A stretch of 64,000 nt of DNA from Bradyrhizobium oligotrophicum S58 (GTDB lineage: Bacteria > Pseudomonadota > Alphaproteobacteria > Rhizobiales > Xanthobacteraceae): the NCBI RefSeq assembly GCF_000344805.1, contig NC_020453.1, forward strand, positions 1,984,001-2,048,000, given 5' to 3'. This document shows positions 43,270 to 52,341 of this stretch, piece after piece (the stretch's first letter is position 1; every line of letters begins with the position of its first letter). Under the pieces are notes generated by a model, which saw only the letters and a list, made by a program, of their open reading frames with translations, did no database searches and was not told the origin of the DNA. The translations under genes and the position numbers were made by a program.

Positions 43270-43293
43270 TCACCCCAAGCGAAAGGTTGTCCC

Positions 43294-44325
43294 ATGATTT
43301 CGCGACGTCATTTTCTCTCCGCCACCGCTGGTGCCGCCGCGCTGGCCTCCGGTGCTCCCACCGCTCGCGCCGAGGGCGGACAGGTCGTGGTCGGCACCTG
43401 GGGCGGCGACTACGGCCAGCTGCTCGCCGATATCATCGACAAGCCGATCATGACGCCCAAGGGATTTGAGATCGTGCAGGACGTTGCCAACGCCGATCCG
43501 CGCAAAACCAAGCTGCTCGCCGAGCGACAGAGCCGGCGGGGCTCGATGGACGTGTCGTGCCTGTCCGACAACGACGCCTACATCGTGTCGCAGTCCGACG
43601 TGTTCGAGAAGGTCGATCCGGCCCAGGTCAAGCGGCTCGACAAGGTGTTCCCGGAGCTCAAGAGCGATATTGCGATCCCGCACATCTATTCGGCGCAGGT
43701 GATCCTCTACAACACCAACCTAGTGAAGGCACCGCCTCAATCCTTCGCCGATTTGTGGGATCCGAAGTGGCGCGGCCGTATCGGCCTTGCCGACATCCTT
43801 TACCCCAACAACACGCTGGCGGCCGCGCTGGCCGGTGGTGGCGGTGTCGGCAATCTCGATCCGGCCGAGAAGAAGCTGATGGAATGGCGCTCGCTGGACG
43901 TGAAGATCTATCCGTCGAACGAGGCGCTGGCGGCGGCGCTGAAGTCGGAAGAGGTCTGGATCACCACGATGTGGCTCGCCCGCGGCTTCATGTGGAAGAA
44001 GTCCGGCATTCCGCTCGCGCATGTGGTGCCGAAGGAAGGCACGCCGGCGATCGTGTTTCAGGCGTCGGTGCCGAAGAACGCCAAGAACAAGGCCGGCGGC
44101 TTCGCCTATCTCGACGCGATGCTGGACGCCAAGGCGCAAGGCGGCTTCGCCGACAAGATGGGCTATGTGCCGACGGTGACGGACGCCGTGCTGCCGGAGG
44201 ACCTCGCCAAGCAGGTCAGCCTGACCGAGGCCGAGCGTGCGCGGCTGTTGAAGCCCGACTACGCCTACGCCGCGGGACGTTCGCAGCGCACGCTCGATTT
44301 CTGGAACAAGGAATTCAAGGCGTAA
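43294..44325 (+). CDS. ABC transporter substrate-binding protein, PotD type, Tat-exported
   Basis: A 343-residue binding protein with a twin-arginine signal (MISRRHFLSATAGAAALASG), so it is exported folded. The fold is SBP family 1, spermidine/putrescine-like (VVVGTWGGDYGQLL, IYSAQVILYNTNLVKAPPQS, FADLWDPKWRGRIGLAD, GYVPTVTDAVLPEDL). The ligand may be a polyamine or another small cationic amine, not determinable here. It starts 24 bases after the ATPase. Confidence 0.92.
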   Translation: MISRRHFLSATAGAAALASGAPTARAEGGQVVVGTWGGDYGQLLADIIDKPIMTPKGFEIVQDVANADPRKTKLLAERQSRRGSMDVSCLSDNDAYIVSQSDVFEKVDPAQVKRLDKVFPELKSDIAIPHIYSAQVILYNTNLVKAPPQSFADLWDPKWRGRIGLADILYPNNTLAAALAGGGGVGNLDPAEKKLMEWRSLDVKIYPSNEALAAALKSEEVWITTMWLARGFMWKKSGIPLAHVVPKEGTPAIVFQASVPKNAKNKAGGFAYLDAMLDAKAQGGFADKMGYVPTVTDAVLPEDLAKQVSLTEAERARLLKPDYAYAAGRSQRTLDFWNKEFKA

Positions 44326-44337
44326 GGATCGATCGCG

Positions 44338-45168
44338 ATGGCGCTGCTGGTCGTCCCTGCCTGTCTGCTGGTCCTGGCTTTGCTGATCGGGCCGATGATC
44401 CTGATGTTCCGGATCTCGCTCAACCGGTTCAGCCCGACCCAACTGATGGTGCAGGCGCTGTCGCCGGACAACTACATCAAGGCCGCGACCGATCCGTACT
44501 ACCAGCAGATCATCGTGGCGACGCTGGGCATCGCGCTGCTGTGCACCCTGCTGACCCTGATCCTGGCGTTTCCGGCGGCGTACTGGCTCGGCCGCATGGA
44601 GAGCCGCTGGAAGAGCCTGGTCGTGATCGCGACCTTGTTCCCGCTGCTGGTCGGCAATGTCGTGCGCTCGGCCGGCTGGATGGCGCTGTTCGCGCGTGAC
44701 GGCTTCGTCAACACGAGTCTGCTCAAGCTTGGCCTGGTCTCCGCGCCGCTCGAGATCATGTACACCACCAAGGCGGTCATCATCGGCATCATCGCCGTGG
44801 TACTGCCCTACATGATCCTGACGCTATCAGCTGTCATCGAGAGCATTCCGCGCGACCTGGAATATGCCGCCGCCAATCTCGGTGCCTCCGGCGCGCGGGT
44901 GTTCTGGCGGGTGATTCTGCCGCTGTCCGGTCCGGGCGTCGCCGCCGGCTCGATCCTGGTGTTCGTTTTGTGCATGAACACCTATGCAACGGCGGTGCTT
45001 CTCGGCGGCCCGCGATTCAAGATGATGGCGCCTGCCGTCTACGACCAGTTCGTGCGCGGCAACAACTGGCCGATGGGCGCCGCGCTCGCCTTCATGCTGC
45101 TGGCGGTGACCATGGCCTTCACGGTGTTCGGCAGCATCGCCTTCGCGCGGCGGTATAGGACGGAGTAG
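44338..45168 (+). CDS. ABC transporter permease, polyamine (PotB) type
   Basis: A 276-residue permease with about six helices and an EAA loop (LEYAAANLGASGARVFWRVI, LPLSGPGVAAGS). It completes the transporter: the two permeases, the ATPase and the binding protein make a full importer. The gene starts 12 bases after the binding-protein stop. Two palindromic repeats (B and E) follow it and may separate its transcript from the amidohydrolase gene. Confidence 0.92.
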   Translation: MALLVVPACLLVLALLIGPMILMFRISLNRFSPTQLMVQALSPDNYIKAATDPYYQQIIVATLGIALLCTLLTLILAFPAAYWLGRMESRWKSLVVIATLFPLLVGNVVRSAGWMALFARDGFVNTSLLKLGLVSAPLEIMYTTKAVIIGIIAVVLPYMILTLSAVIESIPRDLEYAAANLGASGARVFWRVILPLSGPGVAAGSILVFVLCMNTYATAVLLGGPRFKMMAPAVYDQFVRGNNWPMGAALAFMLLAVTMAFTVFGSIAFARRYRTE

Positions 45169-45186
45169 GGCATGGACGGTGGACGT

Positions 45187-45267
45187 CGTCATTGCGAGGA
45201 GCGCAGCGACGAAGCAATCCAGACTTACTTCCTGACTCTGGATGGCTTCGCTGCGCTCGCAATGACG
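45187..45267. repeat. Dispersed palindromic repeat, family B, copy 2
   Basis: CGTCATTGCGAGGAGCGCAG then CGACGAAGCAATCC, mirrored by GGATGGCTTCGCTGCGCTCG then CAATGACG. Compared with copy 1, position changes on one arm (GAAGC to GCAGC) are matched on the other, so pairing is preserved. Confidence 0.9.
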
Positions 45268-45283
45268 AGGCCTTGAATTCGTA

Positions 45284-45368
45284 AGGTGGGCAAAGGCGCA
45301 AAGCGCCGTGCCCACCATATCGCAAGGGACAGACGGATGGTGGGCACGCTGCGCTTTGCCCACCCTAC
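45284..45368. repeat. Dispersed palindromic repeat, family E, copy 2
   Basis: GGTGGGCAAAGGCGCAAAGC then GCCGTGCCCACC, mirrored by GGTGGGCACGCTGCGCTTTG then CCCACCCTACG. It matches 39741-39822 and lies directly before the amidohydrolase gene. Confidence 0.85.
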
Positions 45369-45392
45369 GACTCGGGAATGAGGAACGCGGTT

Positions 45393-47003
45393 ATGACCGA
45401 CCAAGCCACGACACTGCCGGGCGACGAGCTCGCCGTCATCAGGAACAAGGGCGAGGCGCCGATCGTGCCCAAAGCGACGTCGCGCGATCGCGGCATCGGG
45501 CCGTTCAAGCGGCTGGCGCTGCGCAGCGCCATTGTGATCGACGGCACCGGCGCGCCGCCCATCGGACCGGTCGACATCATCGTCGAGAACGGCCGCATCG
45601 TCAGCATCAAGAAGGTCGTCGGCTACGGTTACGGCGACAAGGCCGGCGAGCCGGCCGACCATGAGATCGACTGCCGCGGCAAATGGGTGACACCCGGCTT
45701 CGTCGACTGCCACGCCCATGCGGGCGTCGCCTATCACTCCGCCAACGGCTGGGTGCCGCCGGTCGACTACGTTTACAAGCTCTGGCTGGCGCATGGCGTC
45801 ACCACGGTGCGCGAGATGGGCTCGATGAACGGCCTGTCCTGGATGCTCGACCAGAAGCAGCGCGCTGCAGACAACAGCATCGCCGCGCCGCGGCTGCTCG
45901 CCTACGCCTACTTCCCGGCCGTCAACGACATGGTCAAGACCATCTACACGCCGGAGCAGGGGCGGACGTGGCTGCGCCAAGTCAAGGAGCGCGGCGCCGA
46001 CGGCATCAAGTTCTTCGGGGCGCCGCCTGCGATCATGGAAGCTGCGCTCGACGAGTGCAAGACAATCGGCCTGCGCACCGGCTGCCATCACGCCCAGATG
46101 GCGGTGTCGCGCATGAACGCGCTGACCACGGCGAAGTGGGGACTGACCAGCGCGGAGCATTATTACGGTCTGCCGGAGGCGCTGTTCGAGGACCGCGTGG
46201 TCCAGAACTTCCCGCTCGACTACAACTACACCGACGAATATTTCCGCTTCTCGGTCTCGGGCCAGATGTTCAAGCAGGGCGCCGAGCCCGGCTCCGCCAA
46301 ATGGAACGAGGTGCTGGAGCAGTTCCTGGAGATCGGCTTCACCTTCGTGCCGACCTTCACGATCTACGACGCCAACCGCGACCTGATGCGGGCGCGTCAG
46401 GCCTATTGGCACAAGGAGTACACCTGGAAGTCGATGTGGGACTACTTCACGCCGCAGCGCGGCGGTCACGGCTCGTACTGGTATCGCTGGTCGACCCAGA
46501 ACGAGATCGAGTGGAAGGAGAACTACCGGCTCTGGATGGCCTTCATCAACGAGTACAAGAACCGCGGCGGCCGGGTCTGCACCGGCTCGGATTCCGGCTT
46601 CATCTACCAGATCTTCGGCTTCGGCTATGTCCGTGAGCTCGAGCTGTTGCAGGAGGCCGGCTTCCATCCGCTGGAGGTGATCCGCTCGGCGACATCGCAG
46701 GGCGCGGCCCTGTGCGGCTTGCAGGACGAGATCGGCACCATTGACGTCGGCATGCGCGCCGACATGCTGGTGCACAACCATAATCCGCTGACCGATTTCA
46801 AGCTGCTCTACGGCACCGGCGCGATGCGCTTCAATGACGCGACCAATGCGGTCGAGTGGCATCGCGGCCTGAAATTCACGATCAAGGATGGCATCATCTA
46901 CGACACCGAGGAGCTGCTCGCCGACGTCCGTGATCTGGTCAAGGCGAGCTGGGAGAGCGACGTGCCGGAGAAATACGCCAGCAAGGACGCTGCGGCGCCA
47001 TGA
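45393..47003 (+). CDS. Metal-dependent amidohydrolase
   Basis: A 536-residue amidohydrolase superfamily TIM barrel. The strand-1 metal motif is VDCHAHAG, further His ligands are likely in TGCHHAQM and SAEHYYG, and the strand-8 Asp is in CTGSDSGFIYQ. N- and C-terminal parts form the usual composite beta sandwich (ALRSAIVIDGTGAPPIGPVD, IGTIDVGMRADMLVHN). It hydrolyses a C-N bond in an unknown cyclic or linear amide; relatives are the imidazolonepropionase/prolidase-like group. ATG 45393 is preferred over 45378. It follows the polyamine-type transporter and overlaps the COG0523 gene by 4 bases. Confidence 0.9.
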   Translation: MTDQATTLPGDELAVIRNKGEAPIVPKATSRDRGIGPFKRLALRSAIVIDGTGAPPIGPVDIIVENGRIVSIKKVVGYGYGDKAGEPADHEIDCRGKWVTPGFVDCHAHAGVAYHSANGWVPPVDYVYKLWLAHGVTTVREMGSMNGLSWMLDQKQRAADNSIAAPRLLAYAYFPAVNDMVKTIYTPEQGRTWLRQVKERGADGIKFFGAPPAIMEAALDECKTIGLRTGCHHAQMAVSRMNALTTAKWGLTSAEHYYGLPEALFEDRVVQNFPLDYNYTDEYFRFSVSGQMFKQGAEPGSAKWNEVLEQFLEIGFTFVPTFTIYDANRDLMRARQAYWHKEYTWKSMWDYFTPQRGGHGSYWYRWSTQNEIEWKENYRLWMAFINEYKNRGGRVCTGSDSGFIYQIFGFGYVRELELLQEAGFHPLEVIRSATSQGAALCGLQDEIGTIDVGMRADMLVHNHNPLTDFKLLYGTGAMRFNDATNAVEWHRGLKFTIKDGIIYDTEELLADVRDLVKASWESDVPEKYASKDAAAP

Positions 47004-48010
47004 GCGCCGTGATAATCGACTTCTTCGTCCTCACCGGCTTCCTCGGCTCGGGCAAGACGTCGCTGCTGCGTGATGTCCTGGGCGCGGAGACGGCATCCGA
47101 CACGGCTGTGATCGTCAACGAGGCCGGCGAGGTCGGGCTCGACGGCGTGCTGCTGCGCGAGAGCGGCGACGATTTGCCGATGGCGATGCTGTCGAACGGC
47201 TGCGTCTGCTGCCAGGTCGGCAGCGATCTCGCTTTCACCATCGACCGCCTGATCATGACGCCGCGGCCCGCCGGCCTGCCGCCGCTGCGCCGGATCATCC
47301 TGGAGACCTCGGGCCTGTCGATGCCCGGCCCGGTGCTGCGCCAGCTCGCAACGCTCGCCGAGCACCGCATGCGCGTCGCAGTGATCGCGACCTATGATCT
47401 CACGCGCGGTCTTGCCGTCGCTGAATTCGAGGAGGCGGCGGCGCAGTGGGCGGCCGCGCATCGCATCGTCGCCACCAAGGCTGATCTTGTGCCCGACACT
47501 CTCATCGAGGCGCCGGTCTCGATCGCACAGCTCAATCCGGTGGCGGAGGCGATCGCGACTGTAGACCGAACGGCGGCGGTATCAGCGGCCTTCGCGCCGC
47601 TGGCTGCGTCTTTGCCATCGCGCGAGGTCGCGCTTGAGCGGAGAGCGGCGCATCCAAGGCTGGCGCTCTGTCTGGTCCGCCCACGAGGCGAGATCGCCTA
47701 TGCCGATCTCGCCGGCTGGCTCGACAATGTCGCGGGTGCGCTCGGTGAGCGACTGCTGCGCATCAAGGGACTGGTCAGGGTTCACGAGGCGCCACGCCCG
47801 CTGCTGGTCGAAAGCGTCGGCACCATGTTCTCGCCGCCGCGCCAGCTGACGGCCGAGAAGCCGCCAGCACCGTTCCTCGTCGTGATCGCGCGCGACATCG
47901 ATCGTGCCGAGCTCGAGCAGGTCGCGCCGACGGGCCTGTTCACGTTCTCCTGGCGAGCGTCCGAGAGCGGCGTAGCGCCGCGCGGCATCCGCGCCGAATG
48001 GGTGACGTGA
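47000..48010 (+). CDS. COG0523 (CobW/P47K) GTPase, probable metallochaperone
   Basis: A 336-residue G3E-family GTPase. Walker A is GFLGSGKT (residues 13-20), the Glu-containing switch is VNEAGEVGLDG, the metal motif is GCVCC (Cys68, Cys70, Cys71), and TKADL gives guanine specificity. COG0523 proteins deliver Zn, Co or Fe to client enzymes using GTP. Its ATG lies within the end of the amidohydrolase gene (ATGA overlap), so the amidohydrolase, a metalloenzyme, is the likely client. No zinc-repressor site was sought beyond inspection. Confidence 0.9.
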   Translation: MSAVIIDFFVLTGFLGSGKTSLLRDVLGAETASDTAVIVNEAGEVGLDGVLLRESGDDLPMAMLSNGCVCCQVGSDLAFTIDRLIMTPRPAGLPPLRRIILETSGLSMPGPVLRQLATLAEHRMRVAVIATYDLTRGLAVAEFEEAAAQWAAAHRIVATKADLVPDTLIEAPVSIAQLNPVAEAIATVDRTAAVSAAFAPLAASLPSREVALERRAAHPRLALCLVRPRGEIAYADLAGWLDNVAGALGERLLRIKGLVRVHEAPRPLLVESVGTMFSPPRQLTAEKPPAPFLVVIARDIDRAELEQVAPTGLFTFSWRASESGVAPRGIRAEWVT

Positions 48011-48310
48011 ACGGGGCGAGTGCGATGCGCGATGAACATCCGGAGTCTCACGCGTCGTGTCGGAGAACCCGGATGTCGTTCCGGCCTTCGCCCTGCGTGC
48101 GCAGGCCTGCACTCATCCGGGCTACGCAGTGATAACTGCTGCGCTATGCGGCGCGAGCGGGCGGCAACGGCGCCGCCGTAGCCCGGACGAGCGACAGCGT
48201 GCGCCCGGAGGGCACAGGCGATAGCGACATCCGGGGGCACACGCGGCAGTTCGTAGGACCCCAGATGTCGCATCCGCCGTCGCCCCCCAGCTGGGCCTCC
48301 GCTCATCAGG
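48011..48310. other. Intergenic region with palindromic repeat
   Basis: A 300-base gap between convergent genes. Inverted tracts CCGGATGTCGTTCCGG and TCATCCGGGCTACGCA (48069-48128), then TAGCCCGGACGAGCGACAGC and AGCGACATCCGGGGGC (48179-48238), are repeats of a type common in Bradyrhizobium. No gene is supported. Confidence 0.55.
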
Positions 48311-49132
48311 TCAACTTCCCCCGATCGTGCTCAAGCTCCGCGAGGGATAACGCAGCGCGACGTCGAACGGGTTGAGCTTGCCGGCCAATGCCTGTGCTTC
48401 GCCCTGCAGAATCTTCACCACGTGCGGAAGGCGGTCGGCATTGAGCCGCTCCGCCAGGGTGCCGACGCTGAGCGCCGCGACGGCGCGGCCCTTTGCGTCC
48501 AGCACCGGCACGCCGAGGCCGGCCATGCCGGGAATGAGCCCGGTGCTGGTGTTGACCCAGCCCTGCGCGCGCGCCTGCGCCAGCGCGCTGCGCAGCGACG
48601 CCTCGTCAAGGAAGCCGCGATCGAGCAGGCGCGGGATGTTGAAGCGGATCACCGCCTCCTGCTCGTCCTCGGGCAAATGAGCGAGGATGGCGAGGCTGCC
48701 CTGGCCGAGCCCGAGCGGCACTTTGCCGCCGATATCGCCGGTGAAGGAGCGGATCGGAAACGGACCCTCGACACGATCGAGGCAGACCGCGTCGAAGCCG
48801 TTGCGCACCAGCAGGAAGATCGTGTCGCTCAGCGTCGCGGACAATCGCAGCAGCGCCGGACGCGCGGCCTCGCGCAGGCCGCTGGCCTGGCCGGCGCGTG
48901 CGGCGAGCACATAGAAGTCGAGAGCGAGGCGATAGCGCTTGCCGGCGACCTGCTCGGCAAAACCTTCGGCAGCGAGATCCTGCAGTATGCGGTGGGCCGT
49001 CGGCTGGCCACATCCGGCCGCCTCGGCGATGTCCTTCAGCCGCAGCCCGGCCGGGTCGCCCTCGGCCAGAATGCGGAGCAGCCTGAGGGCGCGGCGGAGA
49101 CTTGAAGCGGAGTCCTGTTCAGGCAACGTCAT
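48311..49132 (-). CDS. IclR family transcriptional regulator
   Basis: A 273-residue IclR regulator. The winged helix-turn-helix is residues about 10-70 (SSLRRALRLLRILAEGDPAG, LKDIAEAAGCGQPTAHRILQ), and the GAF-like effector domain is residues 80-255 (SDTIFLLVRNGFDAVCLDRV, LGLGQGSLAILAHL, GVPVLDAKGRAVAALSVG). It is divergent from the ABC/oxidase operon at 49327-55924 and probably controls it in response to the transported compound. Inverted CTGAATTT half-sites lie between them. Confidence 0.93.
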   Translation of the reverse strand: MTLPEQDSASSLRRALRLLRILAEGDPAGLRLKDIAEAAGCGQPTAHRILQDLAAEGFAEQVAGKRYRLALDFYVLAARAGQASGLREAARPALLRLSATLSDTIFLLVRNGFDAVCLDRVEGPFPIRSFTGDIGGKVPLGLGQGSLAILAHLPEDEQEAVIRFNIPRLLDRGFLDEASLRSALAQARAQGWVNTSTGLIPGMAGLGVPVLDAKGRAVAALSVGTLAERLNADRLPHVVKILQGEAQALAGKLNPFDVALRYPSRSLSTIGGS

Positions 49133-49196
49133 CTTCAGGCAACGTCATCATCTTCTTGAATGTTGGAGGTCGTCGGATGGCCTAAATTCTATATAG

Positions 49197-49235
49197 CTGA
49201 ATTTTTCTGATTTAAATTCAGGATATCTGAATTCA
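49197..49235. promoter_or_regulatory. Candidate IclR operator
   Basis: CTGAATTT (49197-49204) and AAATTCAG (49214-49221) form a perfect 8-bp inverted repeat with a 9-base centre, and a third half-site, CTGAATTC, follows at 49227-49234. The tract is strongly AT-rich. It lies 65 bases before the IclR start and 92 bases before the operon start. Confidence 0.6.
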
Positions 49236-49326
49236 TCGTTGACCTGTCATATCGCGGCCCCGCATGAAAAGGTCCCAGGGCGGCAATCCCTGCTGATGAC
49301 GCAGGACGTCTCCCGCGCGAGGACGC

Positions 49327-50382
49327 ATGGGTTTCCTGACGCTGGAAGGTCTAACCAGGCTCTACGGGGATGTCGCTGCGGTCAGCGACGTCCATCTCAG
49401 CGTCGCCAAAGGTGAGTTCATTTCGCTGCTCGGTCCCTCCGGCTGCGGCAAGACCACGACCCTGCAGATGATCGCCGGCCTCGTCCAGCCGACGTCCGGG
49501 CGCATCACGCTCGACGGCCGCGACATCACCCAGGAGAAGCCGGACCGCGGCGGGCTCGGCATCGTGTTCCAGAGCTACGCGCTGTTTCCGCATATGACCG
49601 TGGCGCAAAACGTGTCGTTCGGGCTCGAAATGCGCAAGGTGATCAGGGCGGAGCGCGAGACGCGCGTTAAGCAAGCGCTCGCACTCGTGCAGCTCTCGGC
49701 GCTCGCCGACCGCTATCCGCGCCAGCTCTCCGGCGGCCAGCGGCAGCGCGTCGCAGTGGCACGCGCGCTCGTGATCGATCCGCCGGTGCTGCTGCTCGAC
49801 GAGCCCTTGTCCAATCTCGATGCCAAGCTGCGCGAGGAAATGCAGTTCGAGCTGCGCGGCATCCAGCAGCGCGTCGGCACCACCACGATCATGGTGACGC
49901 ACGACCAGAGCGAGGCGCTGTCGATGAGCGACCGCGTCGTGGTCATGGAGAAGGGGCGTATCATGCAGGTCGATGCGCCCTACCGGCTGTATGAAAATCC
50001 CGCCACGCCGTTCATCTCCTCCTTCGTCGGCAAGATGAACCGTCTGCCCGGCGTCTGGCGCCACGGCGGCGTCGAGATCAGCGGCCGCGTGCTGCCTTGT
50101 GAGGGCGCTGATCTCGCCGATGGCGCTGCTGCCGTGCTGGCGATCAGGCCGGAGAAGATCAGCCTCAGGCCGCGGGGCGCAGGTGTTCTCGACGGCCAGA
50201 TCAAGGCTCGCTTCTTTCTCGGCGGCTCCTGGTACTTCACGGTCGAGACGCCGGCCGGGCTGATCGGCGTGTCCCTGCCCAATGCAGGCGAGGAGCCGGC
50301 GCGCGAGGCCGATCAGGTCGGCCTCGATTGGAGTAGTGCAAGTGCGCGTGCGTCGAAGCCGGACGGAGCGCATCCCACATGA
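49327..50382 (+). CDS. ABC transporter ATPase, PotA type
   Basis: A 351-residue ATPase: Walker A GPSGCGKTTT, Q-loop FQSYALFPHMTVAQNVSFGL, signature LSGGQRQR, Walker B VLLLDEPLSNLDA, switch His in VTHDQSEA, and a C-terminal TOBE-like domain (LAIRPEKISLR). It is the first gene of a seven-gene operon. The stop overlaps the next ATG (ATGA). The transporter type imports polyamines, opines or similar small molecules. Confidence 0.94.
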   Translation: MGFLTLEGLTRLYGDVAAVSDVHLSVAKGEFISLLGPSGCGKTTTLQMIAGLVQPTSGRITLDGRDITQEKPDRGGLGIVFQSYALFPHMTVAQNVSFGLEMRKVIRAERETRVKQALALVQLSALADRYPRQLSGGQRQRVAVARALVIDPPVLLLDEPLSNLDAKLREEMQFELRGIQQRVGTTTIMVTHDQSEALSMSDRVVVMEKGRIMQVDAPYRLYENPATPFISSFVGKMNRLPGVWRHGGVEISGRVLPCEGADLADGAAAVLAIRPEKISLRPRGAGVLDGQIKARFFLGGSWYFTVETPAGLIGVSLPNAGEEPAREADQVGLDWSSASARASKPDGAHPT

Positions 50383-51236
50383 GCGGCGCGCGCCCCAGCA
50401 CGACGCCATGGCTGCTGGCGGCGCCCGGCGCGCTGCTGTTCATCGCGCTGGTCGTCGTTCCGCTCGCGCTCACCCTGATACTGTCGTTCCACGTCTATGA
50501 TGCGGCGACCGGCGTCAAGGATGCCTATACGCTCGCGCATTACGCAGCGATCCTCTCCGACAGCTACTTCCTCAACATCTTCTGGCGCACCTTGCGTCTC
50601 GCGGCGCTGACGACCTTGATCTGTGCCGCGATCGGCGCGCCCGAGGCCTACATCCTGGCGCGCATGCGCGAGCCCTGGCGCTCCATCTTCCTGCTCGCGA
50701 TCATCGGCCCGCTGCTGGTGTCGGTGGTGGTGCGCGCCTTCGGCTGGAGCATGCTGCTCGGCCTCACGGGACTGGTGAACGAGGCGTTCCGCACGCTCGG
50801 CTTGGGCACGATGAAGATCCTCTACACCGAGACCGCCATCGTCATCGCGCTGGTCCATGTGATGCTGCCGTTCATGGTCATTCCGGTCTGGACCTCGCTG
50901 CAGAAGCTCGATCCGATGGTGGAAGCCGCGGCATGGACGCTCGGCGCCTCGCGCTTCACGGCGCTTCGCCGCGTGGTCATGCCGCAGGTCACGATGGGCC
51001 TGCTGTCGGGCAGCCTGGTCGTGTTCGGACTGTCCGCATCCGCCTTCGCGATCCCCGCGCTGCTCGGCGGCCGCCGGCTGAAGATGGCGGCGACGCTGGT
51101 CTATGACGAATACATGCACGAGCTGAACTGGCCGCTAGGTGCGGCCATCGCGATCCTCGTGCTGGTCATCAATCTCGTCTTCATGCTGGCCTATCAGCGC
51201 GTCGTCGAGGCGCGCGCCAAGCGGACATTGGGGTGA
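50379..51236 (+). CDS. ABC transporter permease, PotB type
   Basis: A 285-residue permease with six helices (WLLAAPGALLFIALVVVPLA first) and the EAA loop (MVEAAAWTLGASRFTALRRV). It overlaps the ATPase gene by 4 bases and the next permease by 4 bases, so the three are translationally coupled. Confidence 0.93.
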   Translation: MSGARPSTTPWLLAAPGALLFIALVVVPLALTLILSFHVYDAATGVKDAYTLAHYAAILSDSYFLNIFWRTLRLAALTTLICAAIGAPEAYILARMREPWRSIFLLAIIGPLLVSVVVRAFGWSMLLGLTGLVNEAFRTLGLGTMKILYTETAIVIALVHVMLPFMVIPVWTSLQKLDPMVEAAAWTLGASRFTALRRVVMPQVTMGLLSGSLVVFGLSASAFAIPALLGGRRLKMAATLVYDEYMHELNWPLGAAIAILVLVINLVFMLAYQRVVEARAKRTLG

Positions 51237-52036
51237 GCGGCATGCGCCACAATGGTCCGATCGCGCTGATGTTCCACGCCCTGGTGGTCGGCTTCGTGCT
51301 GGCGCCGCTGGTCGTGATCTGCCTCGTCGCGTTCACGCCGGCCAACACGCTCACTCTGCCGACCGCGCAATTCTCGTTGCGCTGGTTCACCGCGGTGTTC
51401 GCGCATCCGGATTTCGTCGCCTCCTTTGTCAACAGCCTGTGGGTGGCGGCCATCGCCGCGACCATCGCGGTCGTGCTCGCGGTCGCCGCCGGCCTTGCGC
51501 TCGACCGCTACGATTTCCGCGGCCGCGCGGCGCTGAACGCGCTGTTCCTGTCGCCCTTGATGATCCCGCATCTCGTGCTCGGCGTCGCCTTGCTCAGGCT
51601 GTTCGCACTGCTCGGCGCCACCGGCAGCTTCCTCTGGCTGACCGCGGGCCACATCGTCGTGGTCACGCCCTATGTGTTGCGCCTGGTGCTGGCGGCGTTG
51701 TCTGGCCTCGATCGCAGCGCCGAGCAGGCTGCGGTGACGCTCGGTGCGTCCAGCTGGATCGTGTTCCGTCGCATCACCGTGCCGATGATCCTGCCCGGCA
51801 TCAGCGGCGGCTGGCTGCTCGCCTTCATCAACTCCTTCGACGAGCTCACGATGTCGATCTTCATCACCTCGCCCGCCACCGTCACCCTGCCGGTGCGCAT
51901 GTACATGTATGCGACCGAGTCGATCGATCCGATGATGGCCGCGGTGTCGGCGCTGATGATCGCGGTGACGGCGGTCGCGATGCTGCTGCTCGACCGCATC
52001 TTTGGTCTCGACAAGATCCTGATCGGGCAGGGGTGA
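51233..52036 (+). CDS. ABC transporter permease, PotC type
   Basis: A 267-residue permease with a GTG start inside the preceding stop (GTGA). Six helices and the EAA loop (AEQAAVTLGASSWIVFRRIT, VPMILPGISGG). It pairs with the upstream permease. The iron-sulfur subunit gene of the oxidase follows within 12 bases. Confidence 0.93.
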   Translation: MSGMRHNGPIALMFHALVVGFVLAPLVVICLVAFTPANTLTLPTAQFSLRWFTAVFAHPDFVASFVNSLWVAAIAATIAVVLAVAAGLALDRYDFRGRAALNALFLSPLMIPHLVLGVALLRLFALLGATGSFLWLTAGHIVVVTPYVLRLVLAALSGLDRSAEQAAVTLGASSWIVFRRITVPMILPGISGGWLLAFINSFDELTMSIFITSPATVTLPVRMYMYATESIDPMMAAVSALMIAVTAVAMLLLDRIFGLDKILIGQG

Positions 52037-52047
52037 GGGACGAGGAC

Positions 52048-52341
52048 ATGCCGCTGCTTCACCGTCTCGTCCGCAAGGAGAGTCCCGCGATCTCGTTCCT
52101 GATCGACGGCGAGCCGTGCGAGGGCCGCGCCGGCGACACCGTGCTGACGGCCGTGCTCTGCCAGGTCGAGCGGCTGCGCGACAGTGAATTCTCCGGCGCG
52201 CCGCGCGCCGGCTTCTGCCAGATGGGCGCCTGCCAGGATTGCTGGGTGCAGCTCGCCGGCGGCGACCGGCTGCGCGCCTGCACGACGCCTCTCGTCGAGG
52301 GCATGCATATCATCACGCGACCAGGGCGCGGCCATGGCTGA
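52048..52341 (+). CDS. [2Fe-2S] ferredoxin-like subunit of an HcnABC-type oxidase
   Basis: A 97-residue plant-type ferredoxin domain. The four cluster cysteines are C57, C62, C65 and C78 (GFCQMGACQDCW, RLRACTTP), and the N-terminus (SFLIDGEPCEGRAGDTVLTA) is the usual beta grasp. It corresponds to HcnA, or to the small subunits of opine and D-hydroxyproline dehydrogenases. It would pass electrons between the two flavoproteins encoded next. ATG 52048 is chosen; GTG 52033 overlapping the permease stop would add five residues. It overlaps the following gene by 8 bases. Confidence 0.9.
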   Translation: MPLLHRLVRKESPAISFLIDGEPCEGRAGDTVLTAVLCQVERLRDSEFSGAPRAGFCQMGACQDCWVQLAGGDRLRACTTPLVEGMHIITRPGRGHG

